From Pseudomonadota bacterium (GTDB lineage: Bacteria; Pseudomonadota; Gammaproteobacteria; Burkholderiales; Thiobacillaceae): DNA of 64,000 nucleotides. The translations under genes and the position numbers were made by a program. The notes beneath the pieces are model-generated. The model was not told the origin of the DNA and made no database searches. It saw only the letters and a program-made list of their open reading frames with translations. The stretch covers positions 39,280 to 103,279 of the forward strand of contig JAJZRU010000009.1 in assembly GCA_021802555.1 (NCBI GenBank), in the 5' to 3' direction. Shown in pieces: positions 17,726 through 28,826 of the stretch (position 1 is the first letter of the stretch; the number at the start of each line of letters is the position of its first letter).

Positions 17726-18531
17726 GCCGCCTGGGCGATGAAGGCGGGGGCGGGGGGGCAGCCCGGCGACAGGGTCAGCACCTCATAGCCGGTTTCGGTG
17801 ACGAGGACGGTGTGCTCCCACTGCGCCGACAGGCTGTGGTCCTTGGTGACGATGGTCCAGCCGTCGCCCAGTTGGCGGATGTCTCTGCGGCCCGCGTTGA
17901 TCATGGGCTCGATGGTGAAGATCATGCCGGGCAGGAGCTTCACGCCGGCGCCAGGCCTGCCGTAGTGCAGCACCTGGGGGTCTTCGTGGAAATTGCGCCC
18001 GATGCCGTGGCCGCAGAACTCGCGCACCACCGAATAGCCCTGCCCTTCAGCAAGCTTCTGGATGGCATGGCCGATGTCGCCCAGATAGGCGTCGGGCTTG
18101 ACCGCGGCGATGCCTGTCCACATGGCGTCGAAGGTGACCTGCACCAGGCGGCGGGCCTGTATGGAACCCTCGCCCACCATGAACATGCGGCTGGTGTCGC
18201 CGTGCCAGCCTTCCTTGATTACTGTGATGTCCAGGTTGACGATATCGCCGTTCTTGAGAGTCCGTTCACCGGGAATGCCGTGGCAGACCTGATGGTTGAC
18301 CGAGGTGCAGATGGACTTGGGATAAGGGCTGTGCCCGGGTGGCTGGTAATGCAGCGGCGCGGGCACCACGCCCTGCACGTTCACCATGAAGTCGTGGCAC
18401 AGCCGATCCAGCTCGCCGGTGGTGATGCCAGGCCTCACGAATGGCGTGATGTAATCCAGCACATCGGCCGCCAGGCGGCCGGCGATGCGCATTTTTTCTA
18501 TATCTTCGACGGATTTCAGGGTAATGGACAT
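17722..18531 (-). CDS. map: Methionine aminopeptidase, type I
   Basis: Removes the initiator methionine after deformylation. The 269-residue protein holds the five metal ligands in order: two Asp ('[19 protein letters not shown]'), His in '[13 protein letters not shown]', Glu in 'FTIEPMIN' and Glu in '[10 protein letters not shown]'. It is divergent from rpsB, as in many proteobacteria, and translationally coupled to glnD downstream. Confidence 0.95.
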   Translation of the reverse strand: MSITLKSVEDIEKMRIAGRLAADVLDYITPFVRPGITTGELDRLCHDFMVNVQGVVPAPLHYQPPGHSPYPKSICTSVNHQVCHGIPGERTLKNGDIVNLDITVIKEGWHGDTSRMFMVGEGSIQARRLVQVTFDAMWTGIAAVKPDAYLGDIGHAIQKLAEGQGYSVVREFCGHGIGRNFHEDPQVLHYGRPGAGVKLLPGMIFTIEPMINAGRRDIRQLGDGWTIVTKDHSLSAQWEHTVLVTETGYEVLTLSPGCPPAPAFIAQAA

Positions 18532-18775
18532 GGAGCGGCCGCAACTTGGTCAAGGTGGGATTCTCGCGCCTCGCCACGGCCCTGGCAATCCGCCAGCCGA
18601 CACGGCGGTATCGGCCGGGCCGGGAAATTATGGTATCCTCCACAAGCTAACTCCGGAGGAGGGGCGCGGCAGGAGTGGCTGCGCCGTCGCCGGGGTCAAC
18701 TCACACACCCGCCCTATCTTGGGTGGCGCGATGCGCTCGCTGGCGGGTGGCGGCTCAACCCTAGAGGAGAATTTC
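18532..18775 (+). promoter_or_regulatory. map-rpsB divergent region with rpsB leader
   Basis: A 244-bp region with no gene, holding promoters for map (left) and rpsB (right). A TATGGTAT box near 18629 could be the rpsB -10. The following ~130 nt of GC-rich leader with several self-complementary stretches is where S2 represses its own mRNA in other proteobacteria; the structure was not resolved here. AGAGGAG at 18762 is the rpsB ribosome site. Confidence 0.4.
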
Positions 18776-19519
18776 ATGTCCGTGACCATGCGTCAAATGC
18801 TGGAGGCCGGGGTGCACTTCGGCCACCAGACCCGCTACTGGAATCCCAAGATGGCTCCCTTCATCTTCGGCCATCGCAACAAGATACACATCGTCAATCT
18901 GGAAAAATCGCTGCCCATGTTCGAGGAGGCGCTCAAGTTCGTGCGCCAACTCGCCGCCAACAAGGGCACGGTGCTGTTCGTGGGCACCAAGCGCCAGGCG
19001 CGCGAGATCGTGGCGGAAGAAGCCGCCCGCGCCGGGATGCCTTTCGTAAGCCAGCGCTGGTTGGGCGGCATGCTCACCAATTTCAAGACCGTCAAGCAAT
19101 CCGTCAAGCGCTTGAAGGAAATGGAGGCCAGCCTGGCCGAGGCAGGCCGGCTGTCCAAGAAGGAAGCCCTGCTGCTGGAACGCGAGGCCGAGAAGCTGCG
19201 CCGCAGCCTGGGCGGCATCAGCGAGATGAACGCGCTGCCCGATGCGCTTTTCATCATCGATACCGGCTACCAGAGAGGCGCCGTGACTGAAGCGAACAAG
19301 CTGGGCATCCCCGTGATCGGGGTGGTGGACACCAACAACTCGCCGGAGGGTGTCGGCTACGTGATTCCCGGCAACGACGACTCGGCGCGCGCCATCCGCC
19401 TGTATGCGCGCGGCGTGGCCGATGCGATCCTCGAAGGGCGCGCCCAGATCATCCAGGAAATCGTGGCGGCCGACGAATTCGTCGAAGAGGCCGCCGAAGA
19501 GGCCGGCCCGGCGCAATAA
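18776..19519 (+). CDS. rpsB: 30S ribosomal protein S2
   Basis: A 247-residue S2 with the conserved opening '[19 protein letters not shown]' and '[17 protein letters not shown]', plus '[10 protein letters not shown]' and '[13 protein letters not shown]'. It is the first gene of the rpsB-tsf-pyrH-frr cluster. The ATG at 18776 has a strong AGAGGAG site. Confidence 0.97.
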   Translation: MSVTMRQMLEAGVHFGHQTRYWNPKMAPFIFGHRNKIHIVNLEKSLPMFEEALKFVRQLAANKGTVLFVGTKRQAREIVAEEAARAGMPFVSQRWLGGMLTNFKTVKQSVKRLKEMEASLAEAGRLSKKEALLLEREAEKLRRSLGGISEMNALPDALFIIDTGYQRGAVTEANKLGIPVIGVVDTNNSPEGVGYVIPGNDDSARAIRLYARGVADAILEGRAQIIQEIVAADEFVEEAAEEAGPAQ

Positions 19520-19536
19520 ATCCTGCGCGGCTGGCC

Positions 19537-19559
19537 GGGGGGCGCAAGCCCCTCTTTTT
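19537..19559 (+). terminator. Terminator/attenuator between rpsB and tsf
   Basis: GGGGC-GCAA-GCCCC stem-loop followed by TCTTTTTG, 18 bp after the rpsB stop. It probably lowers tsf read-through relative to rpsB, consistent with partial termination known between these genes in E. coli. Confidence 0.65.
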
Positions 19560-19615
19560 GTATTGTCGGGGCGCGGCCCGCAGGGTGCGCGCACGAGAGA
19601 TTTGAGGAGCAGAGC

Positions 19616-20497
19616 ATGGCGGAAATCACCGCAAGCATGGTGCGCGACCTGCGCGAAAAGACCGATGCGCCCATGATGGACTGCAAGAAGGCGCTCACCG
19701 AGGCGGGCGGCGATATGGCGCGCGCAGAGGAAATCCTGCGCGTCAAATTCGGCAGCAAGGCCAGCAAGGCAGCCGGGCGCATCGCCGCCGAAGGCGTGGT
19801 GGGGATGGCGCTGACGGACGACGGCAAGCGCGGCGCCATGATAGAAGTCAATTGCGAGACCGACTTCGTCGCCAAGAACGACGACTTCCTCACCTTCGCG
19901 AAGAATCTCGCCGCCCTGGTGAGCCAGCAAAACCCTGCCGATGTGGCCGCGCTGTCCGCCCAGAAACTGGGGGACGAGTCGGTCGAGGGGGTGCGCACCC
20001 GCCTGGTCGGCAAGATCGGCGAGAACATGAGCCTGCGCCGCTTCGTGCGCATCGAGGCCAGGGGCCGGCTGGCGAGCTATGTGCACGGCGGTTCCAAGAT
20101 CGGCGTGCTGGTGGATGTCGAGGGCGGCGATGAGCAGCTCGCCAAGGATCTCGCCATGCATATCGCGGCCTCCAAGCCCAAGGCGCTCGACGCCTCGGGC
20201 GTGGCGCAGGAGCTGATCGAGGCGGAACGCCGCGTGGCTGCGCAGAAGGCCGCCGAATCCGGCAAGCCGGCCAACATCGTGGAGAAAATGGTGGACGGCG
20301 CCGTGCAGAAGTTCCTCAAGGAAATCACCTTGCTGTCCCAGCCCTTCGTCAAGGACGACAAGCAGACCGTCGAACAGCTGCTCAAGGCCAGGAACGCCAA
20401 GGTGCACGGCTTCACCCTGTACGTGGTGGGCGAGGGCCTGGAAAAGAAAAAAGACGACTTCGTCGCGGAGGTCATGGCCCAGGTGGGCAAGAGCTGA
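19616..20497 (+). CDS. tsf: Elongation factor Ts
   Basis: The nucleotide exchange factor for EF-Tu, 293 residues. The N-terminal UBA-like domain is '[20 protein letters not shown]', and the EF-Tu contact motif '[10 protein letters not shown]' lies around residue 82. It ends with the usual '[11 protein letters not shown]'. GAGGAG lies 9 nt before the ATG. Confidence 0.97.
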   Translation: MAEITASMVRDLREKTDAPMMDCKKALTEAGGDMARAEEILRVKFGSKASKAAGRIAAEGVVGMALTDDGKRGAMIEVNCETDFVAKNDDFLTFAKNLAALVSQQNPADVAALSAQKLGDESVEGVRTRLVGKIGENMSLRRFVRIEARGRLASYVHGGSKIGVLVDVEGGDEQLAKDLAMHIAASKPKALDASGVAQELIEAERRVAAQKAAESGKPANIVEKMVDGAVQKFLKEITLLSQPFVKDDKQTVEQLLKARNAKVHGFTLYVVGEGLEKKKDDFVAEVMAQVGKS

Positions 20498-20515
20498 ACC
20501 GCGGGGGAATCTTCC

Positions 20516-21235
20516 ATGACTGCGCCGGTCTACAAGCGTATCCTGCTGAAGCTCTCCGGCGAGGCCCTGATGGGCCCGGACAGCTACGGCATCCATAAGC
20601 AAACCCTGGACGGCATGGTCGCCCAGGTGCGGGAAGTGGTGGAGCTGGGCGTGCAGGTCGCCGTGGTCATCGGCGGCGGCAACATTTTCCGCGGCGTCTC
20701 CGGCGCGGCATCCGGCATGGACCGGGCCACCGCCGATTACATGGGCATGCTGGCCACCGTCATCAACGCCATGGCCCTGGCGGATGCCATGAAGCGCGCC
20801 GGCCTGGACGCGCGCGTGCAGTCGGCACTGGATCTGGAACAAGTAGCCGAGCCCTACATCCGCGCCAAGGCTTTGCGCTATCTGGAGACGGGCAAGGTGG
20901 TGATTTTCGGCGCCGGCACCGGCAACCCCTTCTTCACCACCGATACTGCGGCTGCCCTGCGCGGCATGGAGATGGGTTGCGACATCGTGCTCAAGGCCAC
21001 CAAGGTGGACGGTGTGTACAGCGACGACCCGAAAAAGAACCCGCAGGCCACGCGCTATCGGCGGCTCACCTTCGACCGCGCCATCCAGGACCGCCTGGGG
21101 GTGATGGATGCCACGGCGCTGACCCTGTGCCGGGACCAGAACATGCCCATCGGCGTGTTCAGCATCTTCAAGCAGGGAGCGCTCAGGCGCGTGGTGCTGG
21201 GAGAAGACGAAGGCACGCAGGTGACCGTCAACTAG
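20516..21235 (+). CDS. pyrH: UMP kinase
   Basis: Bacterial hexameric UMP kinase of the amino-acid-kinase fold, 239 residues. Motifs: '[15 protein letters not shown]', '[11 protein letters not shown]' and '[19 protein letters not shown]' (the UMP and ATP sites). It makes UDP for pyrimidine synthesis and cell-wall precursors. It is 18 bp after tsf and followed 10 bp later by frr. Confidence 0.97.
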   Translation: MTAPVYKRILLKLSGEALMGPDSYGIHKQTLDGMVAQVREVVELGVQVAVVIGGGNIFRGVSGAASGMDRATADYMGMLATVINAMALADAMKRAGLDARVQSALDLEQVAEPYIRAKALRYLETGKVVIFGAGTGNPFFTTDTAAALRGMEMGCDIVLKATKVDGVYSDDPKKNPQATRYRRLTFDRAIQDRLGVMDATALTLCRDQNMPIGVFSIFKQGALRRVVLGEDEGTQVTVN

Positions 21236-21245
21236 GAGACGAGGT

Positions 21246-21815
21246 ATGGCTGAAGCCAGCATTGCGGACATCAAGAAATCTGCCGACGCCAAGATGCACA
21301 AGACCGTCGAGGCGCTCAGGAACGACCTCGGCAAGGTGCGCACGGGGCGTGCCCATACCGGCATCCTCGACCATGTGACGGTGGATTATTACGGCAACCC
21401 GACGCCCGTCCCCCAGGTCGCCAACGTCATCCTCGTGGACGCCCGCACGCTGGGCGTCACGCCTTGGGAAAAGAAGATGCTCGCCATGGTGGAAAAAGCC
21501 ATACGCGATGCCGATCTGGGCCTCAACCCCGCGAGCCAGGGCGACATGATCCGCGTCCCCATGCCGGCGCTCACCGAGGAGCGCCGCAAGGATCTCATCA
21601 AGGTGGTGCGCGGCGAGGCCGAAAATGCCCGCGTGGCGGTGCGCAACGTGCGGCGCGACGCGAACAATGCGCTCAAGGACATGGTCAAGGCCAAGACCGC
21701 CAGCGAAGACGAAGAACGCCGGGCCCAGGACGAAGTCCAGAAGCTGACCGACAAGGCCATCGCCGAAATCGACAAGCTGCTGGCCGCCAAGGAAGCCGAT
21801 CTCATGGCCATCTGA
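21246..21815 (+). CDS. frr: Ribosome recycling factor
   Basis: A 189-residue RRF that, with EF-G, splits post-termination ribosomes. Conserved stretches include '[19 protein letters not shown]', '[14 protein letters not shown]', '[20 protein letters not shown]' and '[10 protein letters not shown]'. GGAGACGAGG lies upstream of the ATG. Confidence 0.97.
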   Translation: MAEASIADIKKSADAKMHKTVEALRNDLGKVRTGRAHTGILDHVTVDYYGNPTPVPQVANVILVDARTLGVTPWEKKMLAMVEKAIRDADLGLNPASQGDMIRVPMPALTEERRKDLIKVVRGEAENARVAVRNVRRDANNALKDMVKAKTASEDEERRAQDEVQKLTDKAIAEIDKLLAAKEADLMAI

Positions 21816-21832
21816 ACGGGCGGGCGCGCGGC

Positions 21833-22600
21833 GTGACCCGAGCCACCAGTTCCACCATCGGCATTCCCGCCGTCGGGGATGTGCCGCGCCATATCGCCAT
21901 CATCATGGACGGCAACGGGCGCTGGGCGCGCGCCCGCCACCTGCCGCGCGTGGCAGGCCACCGCCAGGGGGTGGAAGCGGTGCGCGCGGTGGTCAAGGCC
22001 TGCGCCGAACGCGGGGTGCAGTATCTCACCCTGTTCGCCTTCAGTTCGGAAAACTGGCGCCGCCCTCGGGAAGAGGTCTCCCTGCTCATGGAGCTCTTCG
22101 TGCGCGCCCTGCAGTTGGAGGTGAAAAAGCTGCACAAGAACGCGATCCGCTTCCGCGTCATCGGCGACCTGGGCTCTTTCAGCGAGCGCATCCGGGAACT
22201 GGTGGCCGACAGCGTGGCCCTGACGCGCGACAACCGGGGGCTCACGCTGACGGTGGCGGCCAATTACGGCGGCCGCTGGGACATCCTGCAGGCGGTCAAT
22301 CGCCTGCTGGCGGAACGCGGCTCCGGCAGCGGTCCGCTGAGCGAAGACGAACTGGCCAGTCGCCTGAGCATGAGCGAGGCGCCCGAGCCGGATTTGTTCA
22401 TCCGCACGGGCGGCGAGCAGCGCATCAGCAATTTCCTGCTCTGGCAGCTGGCCTATACGGAGCTTTATTTCACCGACACCCTGTGGCCGGACTTCGATGC
22501 CGCCGCCCTGGACGCCGCCATCGCATCCTATCGCCGGCGCGAGCGCCGCTTCGGCCGAACCAGCGAACAGCTTGCGCAGCAACCCGTTCCCCAGCAATGA
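21833..22600 (+). CDS. uppS: Undecaprenyl diphosphate synthase
   Basis: The cis-prenyltransferase that makes the C55 lipid carrier for peptidoglycan and O-antigen. Motifs: '[14 protein letters not shown]' (catalytic Asp), '[10 protein letters not shown]', '[12 protein letters not shown]' and '[20 protein letters not shown]'. It is 255 residues from GTG 21833; no strong ribosome site is visible and translation may be coupled to frr. Its stop overlaps the cdsA ATG. Confidence 0.95.
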   Translation: MTRATSSTIGIPAVGDVPRHIAIIMDGNGRWARARHLPRVAGHRQGVEAVRAVVKACAERGVQYLTLFAFSSENWRRPREEVSLLMELFVRALQLEVKKLHKNAIRFRVIGDLGSFSERIRELVADSVALTRDNRGLTLTVAANYGGRWDILQAVNRLLAERGSGSGPLSEDELASRLSMSEAPEPDLFIRTGGEQRISNFLLWQLAYTELYFTDTLWPDFDAAALDAAIASYRRRERRFGRTSEQLAQQPVPQQ

Positions 22601-23382
22601 TCCGCATTGCCACGGCGGTCTTGTTGCTGGCGCTGTTCTTTCCTGCCTTGCTGTGGGCGCCGGCGCGGTGGTGGGCGCTGCTCGCGGGCGCCGTCCTGGT
22701 GCTGGGCGCGCGCGAATGGGGGCATCTGTCCGATTTTCCGCGCTTGTCCGGTTGGCTTTACGCCCTGGCCTTGGGCGGCTGCGCCTACTTGCTGCAGCTG
22801 CCCGCGGCCCGGCCGCTGGGGCATGTGCTGCTCGCGCTGGCGGCGGGTTTCTGGACACTCGTCGCGCCCTTGTGGCTGCATAGAGGGTGGCCGCGCGGGG
22901 CCGCCTGGCTGCGTGCCCTGACCGGCGCCGTCGTGCTGTTGCCCACCTGGCTTGCGCTGGTCGAGTTGCGCTCCCGCGGGCCGGGCGTGCTGCTGGCCAT
23001 CCTCGCGGCGGTGTGGCTGGCGGACAGCGCGGCCTACTATTGCGGGCGCGCTTGCGGCCGCCACAAGCTGGCGCCCCACGTCAGCCCCGGCAAGACCTGG
23101 GAGGGCGTGGCCGGCGCGGCGCTGGCGCTGGTCATTTATGGCGCCGTCTTGTCGCGCTACGCAGTCCATGTCAGCATGGACGCTTTGATTTTTTTGCTGC
23201 TCGCGCTCATGTACTTTGCCATTCTGGGCGATTTGTTCGAATCCTGGATGAAGCGCCAGGCCGGCCTCAAGGACAGCGGCCATCTCCTGCCCGGCCATGG
23301 CGGCGTGCTCGACCGGGTGGACGCGCTCACTGCGGCGCTGCCGCTGGCGGCGCTGGCGGTATGGGGCTTGCGGCTCGCATGA
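22597..23382 (+). CDS. cdsA: Phosphatidate cytidylyltransferase
   Basis: An integral membrane enzyme converting phosphatidic acid and CTP to CDP-diacylglycerol. The 261-residue protein has about seven to eight hydrophobic segments and the C-terminal family signature '[19 protein letters not shown]', followed by '[14 protein letters not shown]'. It starts within the uppS stop (ATGA) and ends within the dxr start, so the three genes are tightly coupled. Confidence 0.94.
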   Translation: MIRIATAVLLLALFFPALLWAPARWWALLAGAVLVLGAREWGHLSDFPRLSGWLYALALGGCAYLLQLPAARPLGHVLLALAAGFWTLVAPLWLHRGWPRGAAWLRALTGAVVLLPTWLALVELRSRGPGVLLAILAAVWLADSAAYYCGRACGRHKLAPHVSPGKTWEGVAGAALALVIYGAVLSRYAVHVSMDALIFLLLALMYFAILGDLFESWMKRQAGLKDSGHLLPGHGGVLDRVDALTAALPLAALAVWGLRLA

Positions 23383-24566
23383 AGGCCTTGCAGCAAGTCT
23401 GCGTGTTGGGTGCCACGGGCAGCATCGGCACCAGTACCTTGGATGTCCTGGCGCGCCATCCGGAGCGTTTTTCCGTCTTCGCCTTGAGCGGCGCGCGCAG
23501 CGTCGAGCGCCTGTTCGGGCAGTGCCATGCTTTCCGGCCGCGCTATGCCGTGATGGTGGACGAGGCGGCGGCCGGCGATTTGCGCGTGCGCATCAAAGCC
23601 GCCGGCCTGGCGACCGAAGTCCTGAGCGGCGCGCAGGCGCTGGTCGAGGTGGCCGGCCATGCGGATGCGGACATCGTCGTGGCCGCCATCGTCGGGGCGG
23701 CGGGCCTGCCCTCCGCGTTTGCCGCGGCACGCGCCGGCAAGCGCATTCTGCTGGCTAACAAGGAAACCCTGGTGGTGGCGGGCGGCATTTTCATGGAGGC
23801 GGTGCGCCAGGGCGGTGCCACTCTCCTGCCGGTGGATTCCGAGCACAACGCCATCTTCCAGGCCATGCCGCGCGAATTCAGCGGCGACCTGGAGGCCGTG
23901 GGCGTGCGCAGCCTGTGGCTCACCGCTTCCGGCGGCCCATTCCGCACCCTGGCCAAGGAGGCCATGGAACGCGCCACGCCGGAGCAGGCCTGCGCGCATC
24001 CCAACTGGGTCATGGGGCCGAAGATTTCGGTCGATTCGGCCACCATGATGAACAAGGGCCTGGAAGTCATCGAGGCGCACTGGCTCTTCGGCGCGTGCGC
24101 CGGTCAGATCCGCGTGCTGGTCCACCCGCAGAGCGTGGTGCACTCCCTGGTGGAATACCGCGACGGCTCCGTGCTCGCGCAACTTGGCACGCCGGACATG
24201 CGTACGCCCATCGCCTATGCCCTGGGCTTTCCCGAGCGCATTGCCGCGGGCGTCGACGGGCTGGATTTGTTCAAGCGGGGGCTCAGTTTCGAAGCGCCCG
24301 ATCTGGAACGCTTTCCCTGCGTGCGGCTGGCCTTCCAGGCGCTGGACAGCGGCGGTGCGGCCGCGGCGGTGCTCAACGCCGTCAACGAGGTGGCGGTGGA
24401 AACCTTCCTCGCCCGGCGCTGCGGCTTCGGCGCCATTGCCGCCACCATCGAAGCGGTGCTCGGGCGCCTGGCCGGGCACGCGGCCGGCAGCCTGGAAGAC
24501 CTGCTTGAGGCCGACCGCGCGGCGCGCGCCGCGGCGCGCGAACTCCTGGACGCCGTGCGCTCATGA
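23379..24566 (+). CDS. dxr: 1-deoxy-D-xylulose 5-phosphate reductoisomerase
   Basis: The second enzyme of the MEP isoprenoid pathway, 395 residues. The NADPH-binding N-terminus is '[16 protein letters not shown]'. '[12 protein letters not shown]' supplies metal and substrate ligands, and '[11 protein letters not shown]' and '[14 protein letters not shown]' complete the active site. ATGA overlaps couple it to cdsA before and rseP after. Confidence 0.96.
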   Translation: MKALQQVCVLGATGSIGTSTLDVLARHPERFSVFALSGARSVERLFGQCHAFRPRYAVMVDEAAAGDLRVRIKAAGLATEVLSGAQALVEVAGHADADIVVAAIVGAAGLPSAFAAARAGKRILLANKETLVVAGGIFMEAVRQGGATLLPVDSEHNAIFQAMPREFSGDLEAVGVRSLWLTASGGPFRTLAKEAMERATPEQACAHPNWVMGPKISVDSATMMNKGLEVIEAHWLFGACAGQIRVLVHPQSVVHSLVEYRDGSVLAQLGTPDMRTPIAYALGFPERIAAGVDGLDLFKRGLSFEAPDLERFPCVRLAFQALDSGGAAAAVLNAVNEVAVETFLARRCGFGAIAATIEAVLGRLAGHAAGSLEDLLEADRAARAAARELLDAVRS

Positions 24567-25912
24567 GCGGTCTCGTGACTCTCCTGGCCTTCCTGCTCGC
24601 GTTGGCGGTGCTGGTGGTGTTCCATGAACTGGGGCACTTCCTCGCCGCGCGCCTGGCGGGCGTGAAGGTACTGCGCTTTTCCGTGGGCTTCGGCCGCCCC
24701 CTGCTGCGCCATGTCGCAAGCAACGGCGTGGAATGGGTGCTGAGCGCGATTCCGCTGGGCGGCTATGTGAAGATGCTGGACGAGCGCGAGGGGCCGGTGG
24801 CGCCGGCGGAAGCCTCCAAGGCCTTCAATCGGGCCAGTGTAGGCAGGCGCTTTTTCATCGTCGCGGCGGGGCCGCTGGCCAATTTCCTGCTGGCTGTGCT
24901 GCTGTACTGGGTGATGTTCGTGCATGGCGTTCCGGCGCTCAAGCCTCTCATCGACGCACCGCCCCCGGGCTCCCCCGCCGCGCTGGCGGGGCTGGCGCGC
25001 GGCGACGAGATCGCCAAGGTGGATGACGAGCGCGTGGCTTCCTTCGGGGATTTGCGCATGGCGCTGCTGGCGCATGGGCTGGGCACCGGAGCGGTGCGTC
25101 TCACGCTTTCCGACGGGCAGGTGGCGCGGCTGTCCACCGAGGGCATCGGCACGATCGACCCGGGCAGCGACATCCTGGCCGCTTTGGGCCTGAGGCTGTA
25201 CGAGCCGCGCCTGCCGGCGGTCATCGGCCGCGTCATGCCGGGCTCGCCGGCGGAGCGCGCGGGGCTGGCGCGCGGCGACCGCATCGCGGCGGTGAACGGC
25301 GCCGCAGTGGGCGATTGGCAGCAACTGGTCGAGGCCGTGCAGGCCAGCCCCGGCAAGCCGGTGCAACTGCTGGTCGGCAACCGGCAGGGCAGCGCGCTCG
25401 TTACCCTCACGCCGGAGCGCGTCACGCAGGGCGGTCATGCCATCGGCCGCATCGGCGCGGCGCCCGAAGTGCCCGCCGGCCTGTTCGCGCCGCTGCGCAC
25501 GGAGTTGCGCTACGGCCCCCTGGACGCCTTGGGACAGGCCGCTGCGAGAACCTGGGACCTGAGCGTTTTCAGCCTGGAAATGCTCGGGCGCATGCTGGTG
25601 GGCGAGGTGTCCTGGAAAAATCTGTCCGGGCCTTTGACCATTGCCGATTACGCCGGGCAGTCGGCGGAAATGGGTTGGCTGCCCTATCTTGCGTTTCTGG
25701 CCATCGTCAGCATCAGCCTGGGTGTGCTCAATCTGCTGCCCATCCCGTTATTGGATGGCGGACACCTCATGTATTATATTTTCGAGTCGGTGCGGGGCAG
25801 GCCGGTTTCCGAACGTGCTATGGAAATTGCCACGCGCATCGGCATGGGCATCCTCATGGTGCTGGTGACCGTCGCCCTCTACAACGATTTCCAACGAATT
25901 CTTTCCGGCTAA
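24563..25912 (+). CDS. rseP: Site-2 intramembrane protease RseP
   Basis: A zinc metalloprotease that cuts the anti-sigma factor RseA in the membrane during the sigma-E envelope stress response. HELGHF lies in the first membrane segment (about residues 22-27) and the third zinc ligand in '[13 protein letters not shown]' near the C-terminus. Two PDZ domains lie between ('[20 protein letters not shown]' and '[20 protein letters not shown]'). 449 residues; its position just before bamA is conserved. Confidence 0.95.
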   Translation: MSGLVTLLAFLLALAVLVVFHELGHFLAARLAGVKVLRFSVGFGRPLLRHVASNGVEWVLSAIPLGGYVKMLDEREGPVAPAEASKAFNRASVGRRFFIVAAGPLANFLLAVLLYWVMFVHGVPALKPLIDAPPPGSPAALAGLARGDEIAKVDDERVASFGDLRMALLAHGLGTGAVRLTLSDGQVARLSTEGIGTIDPGSDILAALGLRLYEPRLPAVIGRVMPGSPAERAGLARGDRIAAVNGAAVGDWQQLVEAVQASPGKPVQLLVGNRQGSALVTLTPERVTQGGHAIGRIGAAPEVPAGLFAPLRTELRYGPLDALGQAAARTWDLSVFSLEMLGRMLVGEVSWKNLSGPLTIADYAGQSAEMGWLPYLAFLAIVSISLGVLNLLPIPLLDGGHLMYYIFESVRGRPVSERAMEIATRIGMGILMVLVTVALYNDFQRILSG

Positions 25913-25918
25913 AAACTC

Positions 25919-28294
25919 ATGAAAATGCGCATCTGCGCGGCCCTCATCGGCGCGCTGCTGGCGGGGACGGCCCATGCGATGGAGCCCTTCGTGGTCAAGG
26001 ACATCCGCGTCGAAGGCATCCAGCGCACCGATATCGGCACGGTGTTCAGCTACTTGCCGGTGAAAGTCGGCCAGACGCTCGACGACGCCACGGCCGAGCA
26101 GTCCATCCAGGCCCTTTACGCCACGGGCTTCTTCAAGAACGTCACCCTGGAACGCCAGGGCGACGTACTGATCGTCAAGGTGGCGGAGCGTCCCGCCATC
26201 GCCAGCATCACGCTCAACGGCATCAAGGAATTCTCCGAAAAGGATTTGCAGAAGGGGCTCAAGCAGATCGGCCTGGCCGAAGGGCGCATCCTGGACCGCG
26301 GCCTGCTGGAAAAGGCCGAGCAGGAAATCAAGCGCCAGTATTACGACCGCGGCAAATACGCCGTGCAGGTGACCACCACGGTCACGCCGCTGGAACGCAA
26401 CCGGGTCGGCATCAATTTCAGCGTGGTGGAAGGGCCGACGGCCAAGATCCGCCAGATCAACGTCGTCGGCAACCACGCCTATTCCGAGAAGAAGCTGCTG
26501 GGCCTCTTCTCTCTGAAGACGCCCAACTGGCTGTCCTGGTTCACCAAGGATGACCAGTATTCCAGAACCAAGCTGGCCGGCGATCTGGAGAAGCTGCGCT
26601 CCTACTATCTGGACCACGGCTATGTGGAATTCGCCATCGATTCCACCCAGGTCACCATCAGCCCGGACAAGAAGGACATCTTCATCACCGTCAATATCAG
26701 CGAAGGGCCACAGTATCGGGTGAGCAGCGTCAAGCTCGCCGGCCAGACCGTGGTGCCGGCGGCGGAGCTGGAGAAGCTCATCACCATCAAGCCGGGCGAA
26801 ATCTTCTCGCGCGAAAAATTCACCAAGATCACCAAGGCCATCGGCGACCGGCTGGGCGATGAAGGCTATGCCTTCGCCAACGTCAATGCCGTACCTGACC
26901 TGGACAAGGCCAAGCACACCGTGGCCTTCACGCTCTACGTGGACCCGGGGCGGCGCGTCTATGTCAAACGCATCAACATCTCCGGCAACACCAAGACGGA
27001 AGATGTCGTCATCCGCCGCGAGCTGCGCCAGATGGAGGACGGGCTGTACAACGCCAAGAAGATCGCGCTGTCCAAGACGCGCCTGAACCGGCTGGGTTTC
27101 TTCGACGACGTGAACATCGAAACCCCGGCCGTGCCCGGCGCCACCGACCAGGTCAACATGGACGTTGGCGTGAAGGAGCGCGCCACCGGCAGCATTACCG
27201 TCGGCGCCGGCTATGCCTCGTCCGAGGGCCTCATCCTGTCCGGCTCCATTTCCCAGTCCAATGTTTTCGGCACGGGCAACCAGCTGGGCCTGCAGGTGAG
27301 CACCGGCAACATCAACAAGGTATATTCGATTTCCTACACCAATCCGTATTTCACGCCCAACGGCGTGAGCCTGGGCTATGACGTGTACCTGCGCGACCTG
27401 AACACTTCCAGCCTGGTCGGCGTCATCCCGTACAGCACATCCACGCTGGGGGCGGACACGCGCGTGGGCGTGCCCATCAACGAGAACGACAGCGTCAACT
27501 TCGGCCTGGGCGTGGAGCGCTACAGCGTCAGCGTCGATGCGGCGCTCGGCACCATACCGCAATACCAGCAGTTCGTGCAGGAGTTCGGCAACGGCACTTC
27601 CGCCACGACCAACAGCATCCGCCTCTCCACCGGCTGGGCGCGCGATACGCGCAACAGCTTCTATTTCCCCACCAAGGGCAGCCTGACCAGCGTCGGCGCG
27701 GAGATGACCGTGCCGCCCGGTTCGCTCAAGTACTACACGCTGTCGTTGCGGCGCCAGCAGTTCTTCCCGCTGAGCAAGGACTTCACCCTCATGCTCAACG
27801 GCCAGTTCGGCTACGGCAACGGCTACAGCGGCCAGCCTCTGCCCTTCTTCAAGAATTTCTTCGCCGGCGGCGTGAGCTCGGTGCGCGGCTACCAGAGCGG
27901 CACCATCGGGCCCAAGGCGGGTGTGGCCATCTCCCCCACGCTGGGGACCAATTGCACGAACCCCACCGGGCAGAGCAATTGCACCATCCAGGCCCTGGGC
28001 GGCAACACCAGCCTCATTGCCAACGTCGAACTGTTTTTCCCGGTGCCGGGCCTGCGCGACAGCAACTCGGTGCGCCTGTCCACTTTCTTCGATGCGGGCG
28101 AGATTACCGGGCCGGGGGATTATCTCCACCGCTACACCCGGCTGTCGGTGAGCAACCTGCGCTATTCGGTGGGTGTGGGCGTATCCTGGAACTCGCCTTT
28201 GGGGCCGCTGCGTTTCAGTATTGCCAAGCCCATCAACCCGGCCCCGGACGACCTGAAGCAGACCTTCCAGTTCACGCTGGGCACGGTCTTTTGA
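25919..28294 (+). CDS. bamA: Outer membrane protein assembly factor BamA
   Basis: A 791-residue Omp85 protein that folds beta-barrels into the outer membrane. A signal peptide of about 20 residues (cut after AHA) is followed by five POTRA repeats (first 'FVVKDIRVEGIQRTDIGTVF') and a C-terminal barrel. The barrel holds the 'VRGY' motif of strand L6 and ends 'KQTFQFTLGTVF', an aromatic terminus as expected of a barrel. It is 6 bp after rseP. Confidence 0.97.
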   Translation: MKMRICAALIGALLAGTAHAMEPFVVKDIRVEGIQRTDIGTVFSYLPVKVGQTLDDATAEQSIQALYATGFFKNVTLERQGDVLIVKVAERPAIASITLNGIKEFSEKDLQKGLKQIGLAEGRILDRGLLEKAEQEIKRQYYDRGKYAVQVTTTVTPLERNRVGINFSVVEGPTAKIRQINVVGNHAYSEKKLLGLFSLKTPNWLSWFTKDDQYSRTKLAGDLEKLRSYYLDHGYVEFAIDSTQVTISPDKKDIFITVNISEGPQYRVSSVKLAGQTVVPAAELEKLITIKPGEIFSREKFTKITKAIGDRLGDEGYAFANVNAVPDLDKAKHTVAFTLYVDPGRRVYVKRINISGNTKTEDVVIRRELRQMEDGLYNAKKIALSKTRLNRLGFFDDVNIETPAVPGATDQVNMDVGVKERATGSITVGAGYASSEGLILSGSISQSNVFGTGNQLGLQVSTGNINKVYSISYTNPYFTPNGVSLGYDVYLRDLNTSSLVGVIPYSTSTLGADTRVGVPINENDSVNFGLGVERYSVSVDAALGTIPQYQQFVQEFGNGTSATTNSIRLSTGWARDTRNSFYFPTKGSLTSVGAEMTVPPGSLKYYTLSLRRQQFFPLSKDFTLMLNGQFGYGNGYSGQPLPFFKNFFAGGVSSVRGYQSGTIGPKAGVAISPTLGTNCTNPTGQSNCTIQALGGNTSLIANVELFFPVPGLRDSNSVRLSTFFDAGEITGPGDYLHRYTRLSVSNLRYSVGVGVSWNSPLGPLRFSIAKPINPAPDDLKQTFQFTLGTVF

Positions 28295-28311
28295 TTTGCA
28301 TGGAGTCGCAT

Positions 28312-28821
28312 ATGAAAACCTTGCTGACGGGCCTGCTTGCCGCACTGGCCCTGAGTGCTGGAAGTACGGCGGCGGCGGATACCAAGATCGGTTTCGTCAA
28401 CACCGAACGCATCCTCAAGGAAGCGCCCATTTCCATCCAGGCGCAGAAAAAACTGGAAAAGGAATTCTCCGGGCGCGAACTGGCGTTGCAGCGCCTCGCC
28501 AAACAGGCGCAGGACCTGCAGGCACAGTTGGACCGCAACGGCGCCGCGATGCCCGAGGCGGAACGCCACGCCAAGGAGCAGACGCTGGCCAATCTCAACC
28601 GCGACCTGCAGCGCCAGAGCCGCGAGTTCCGCGAGGATCTCAATCTGCGCCGCAACGAGGAATTGTCCCTGATCCAGGAGAAGGCGCGCCAAGCCATCCT
28701 CCACATCGCCAAGCAGGGCAGATATGACCTCATCGTCGAGCAGGCGGTCTACGTCAACCCCAAGGACGACATCACCAACCAGGTGCTGAAGGCCCTGGGG
28801 GCGCCGGTGGCGGGCAACTGA
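28312..28821 (+). CDS. skp: Periplasmic chaperone Skp/OmpH
   Basis: A 169-residue protein with a signal peptide ([20 protein letters not shown]) and the Skp fold: '[15 protein letters not shown]' opens the small body, and long charged helices around residues 45-135 form the tentacle. It carries unfolded outer-membrane proteins to BamA, encoded just upstream. Confidence 0.93.
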   Translation: MKTLLTGLLAALALSAGSTAAADTKIGFVNTERILKEAPISIQAQKKLEKEFSGRELALQRLAKQAQDLQAQLDRNGAAMPEAERHAKEQTLANLNRDLQRQSREFREDLNLRRNEELSLIQEKARQAILHIAKQGRYDLIVEQAVYVNPKDDITNQVLKALGAPVAGN

Positions 28822-28826
28822 ATTTC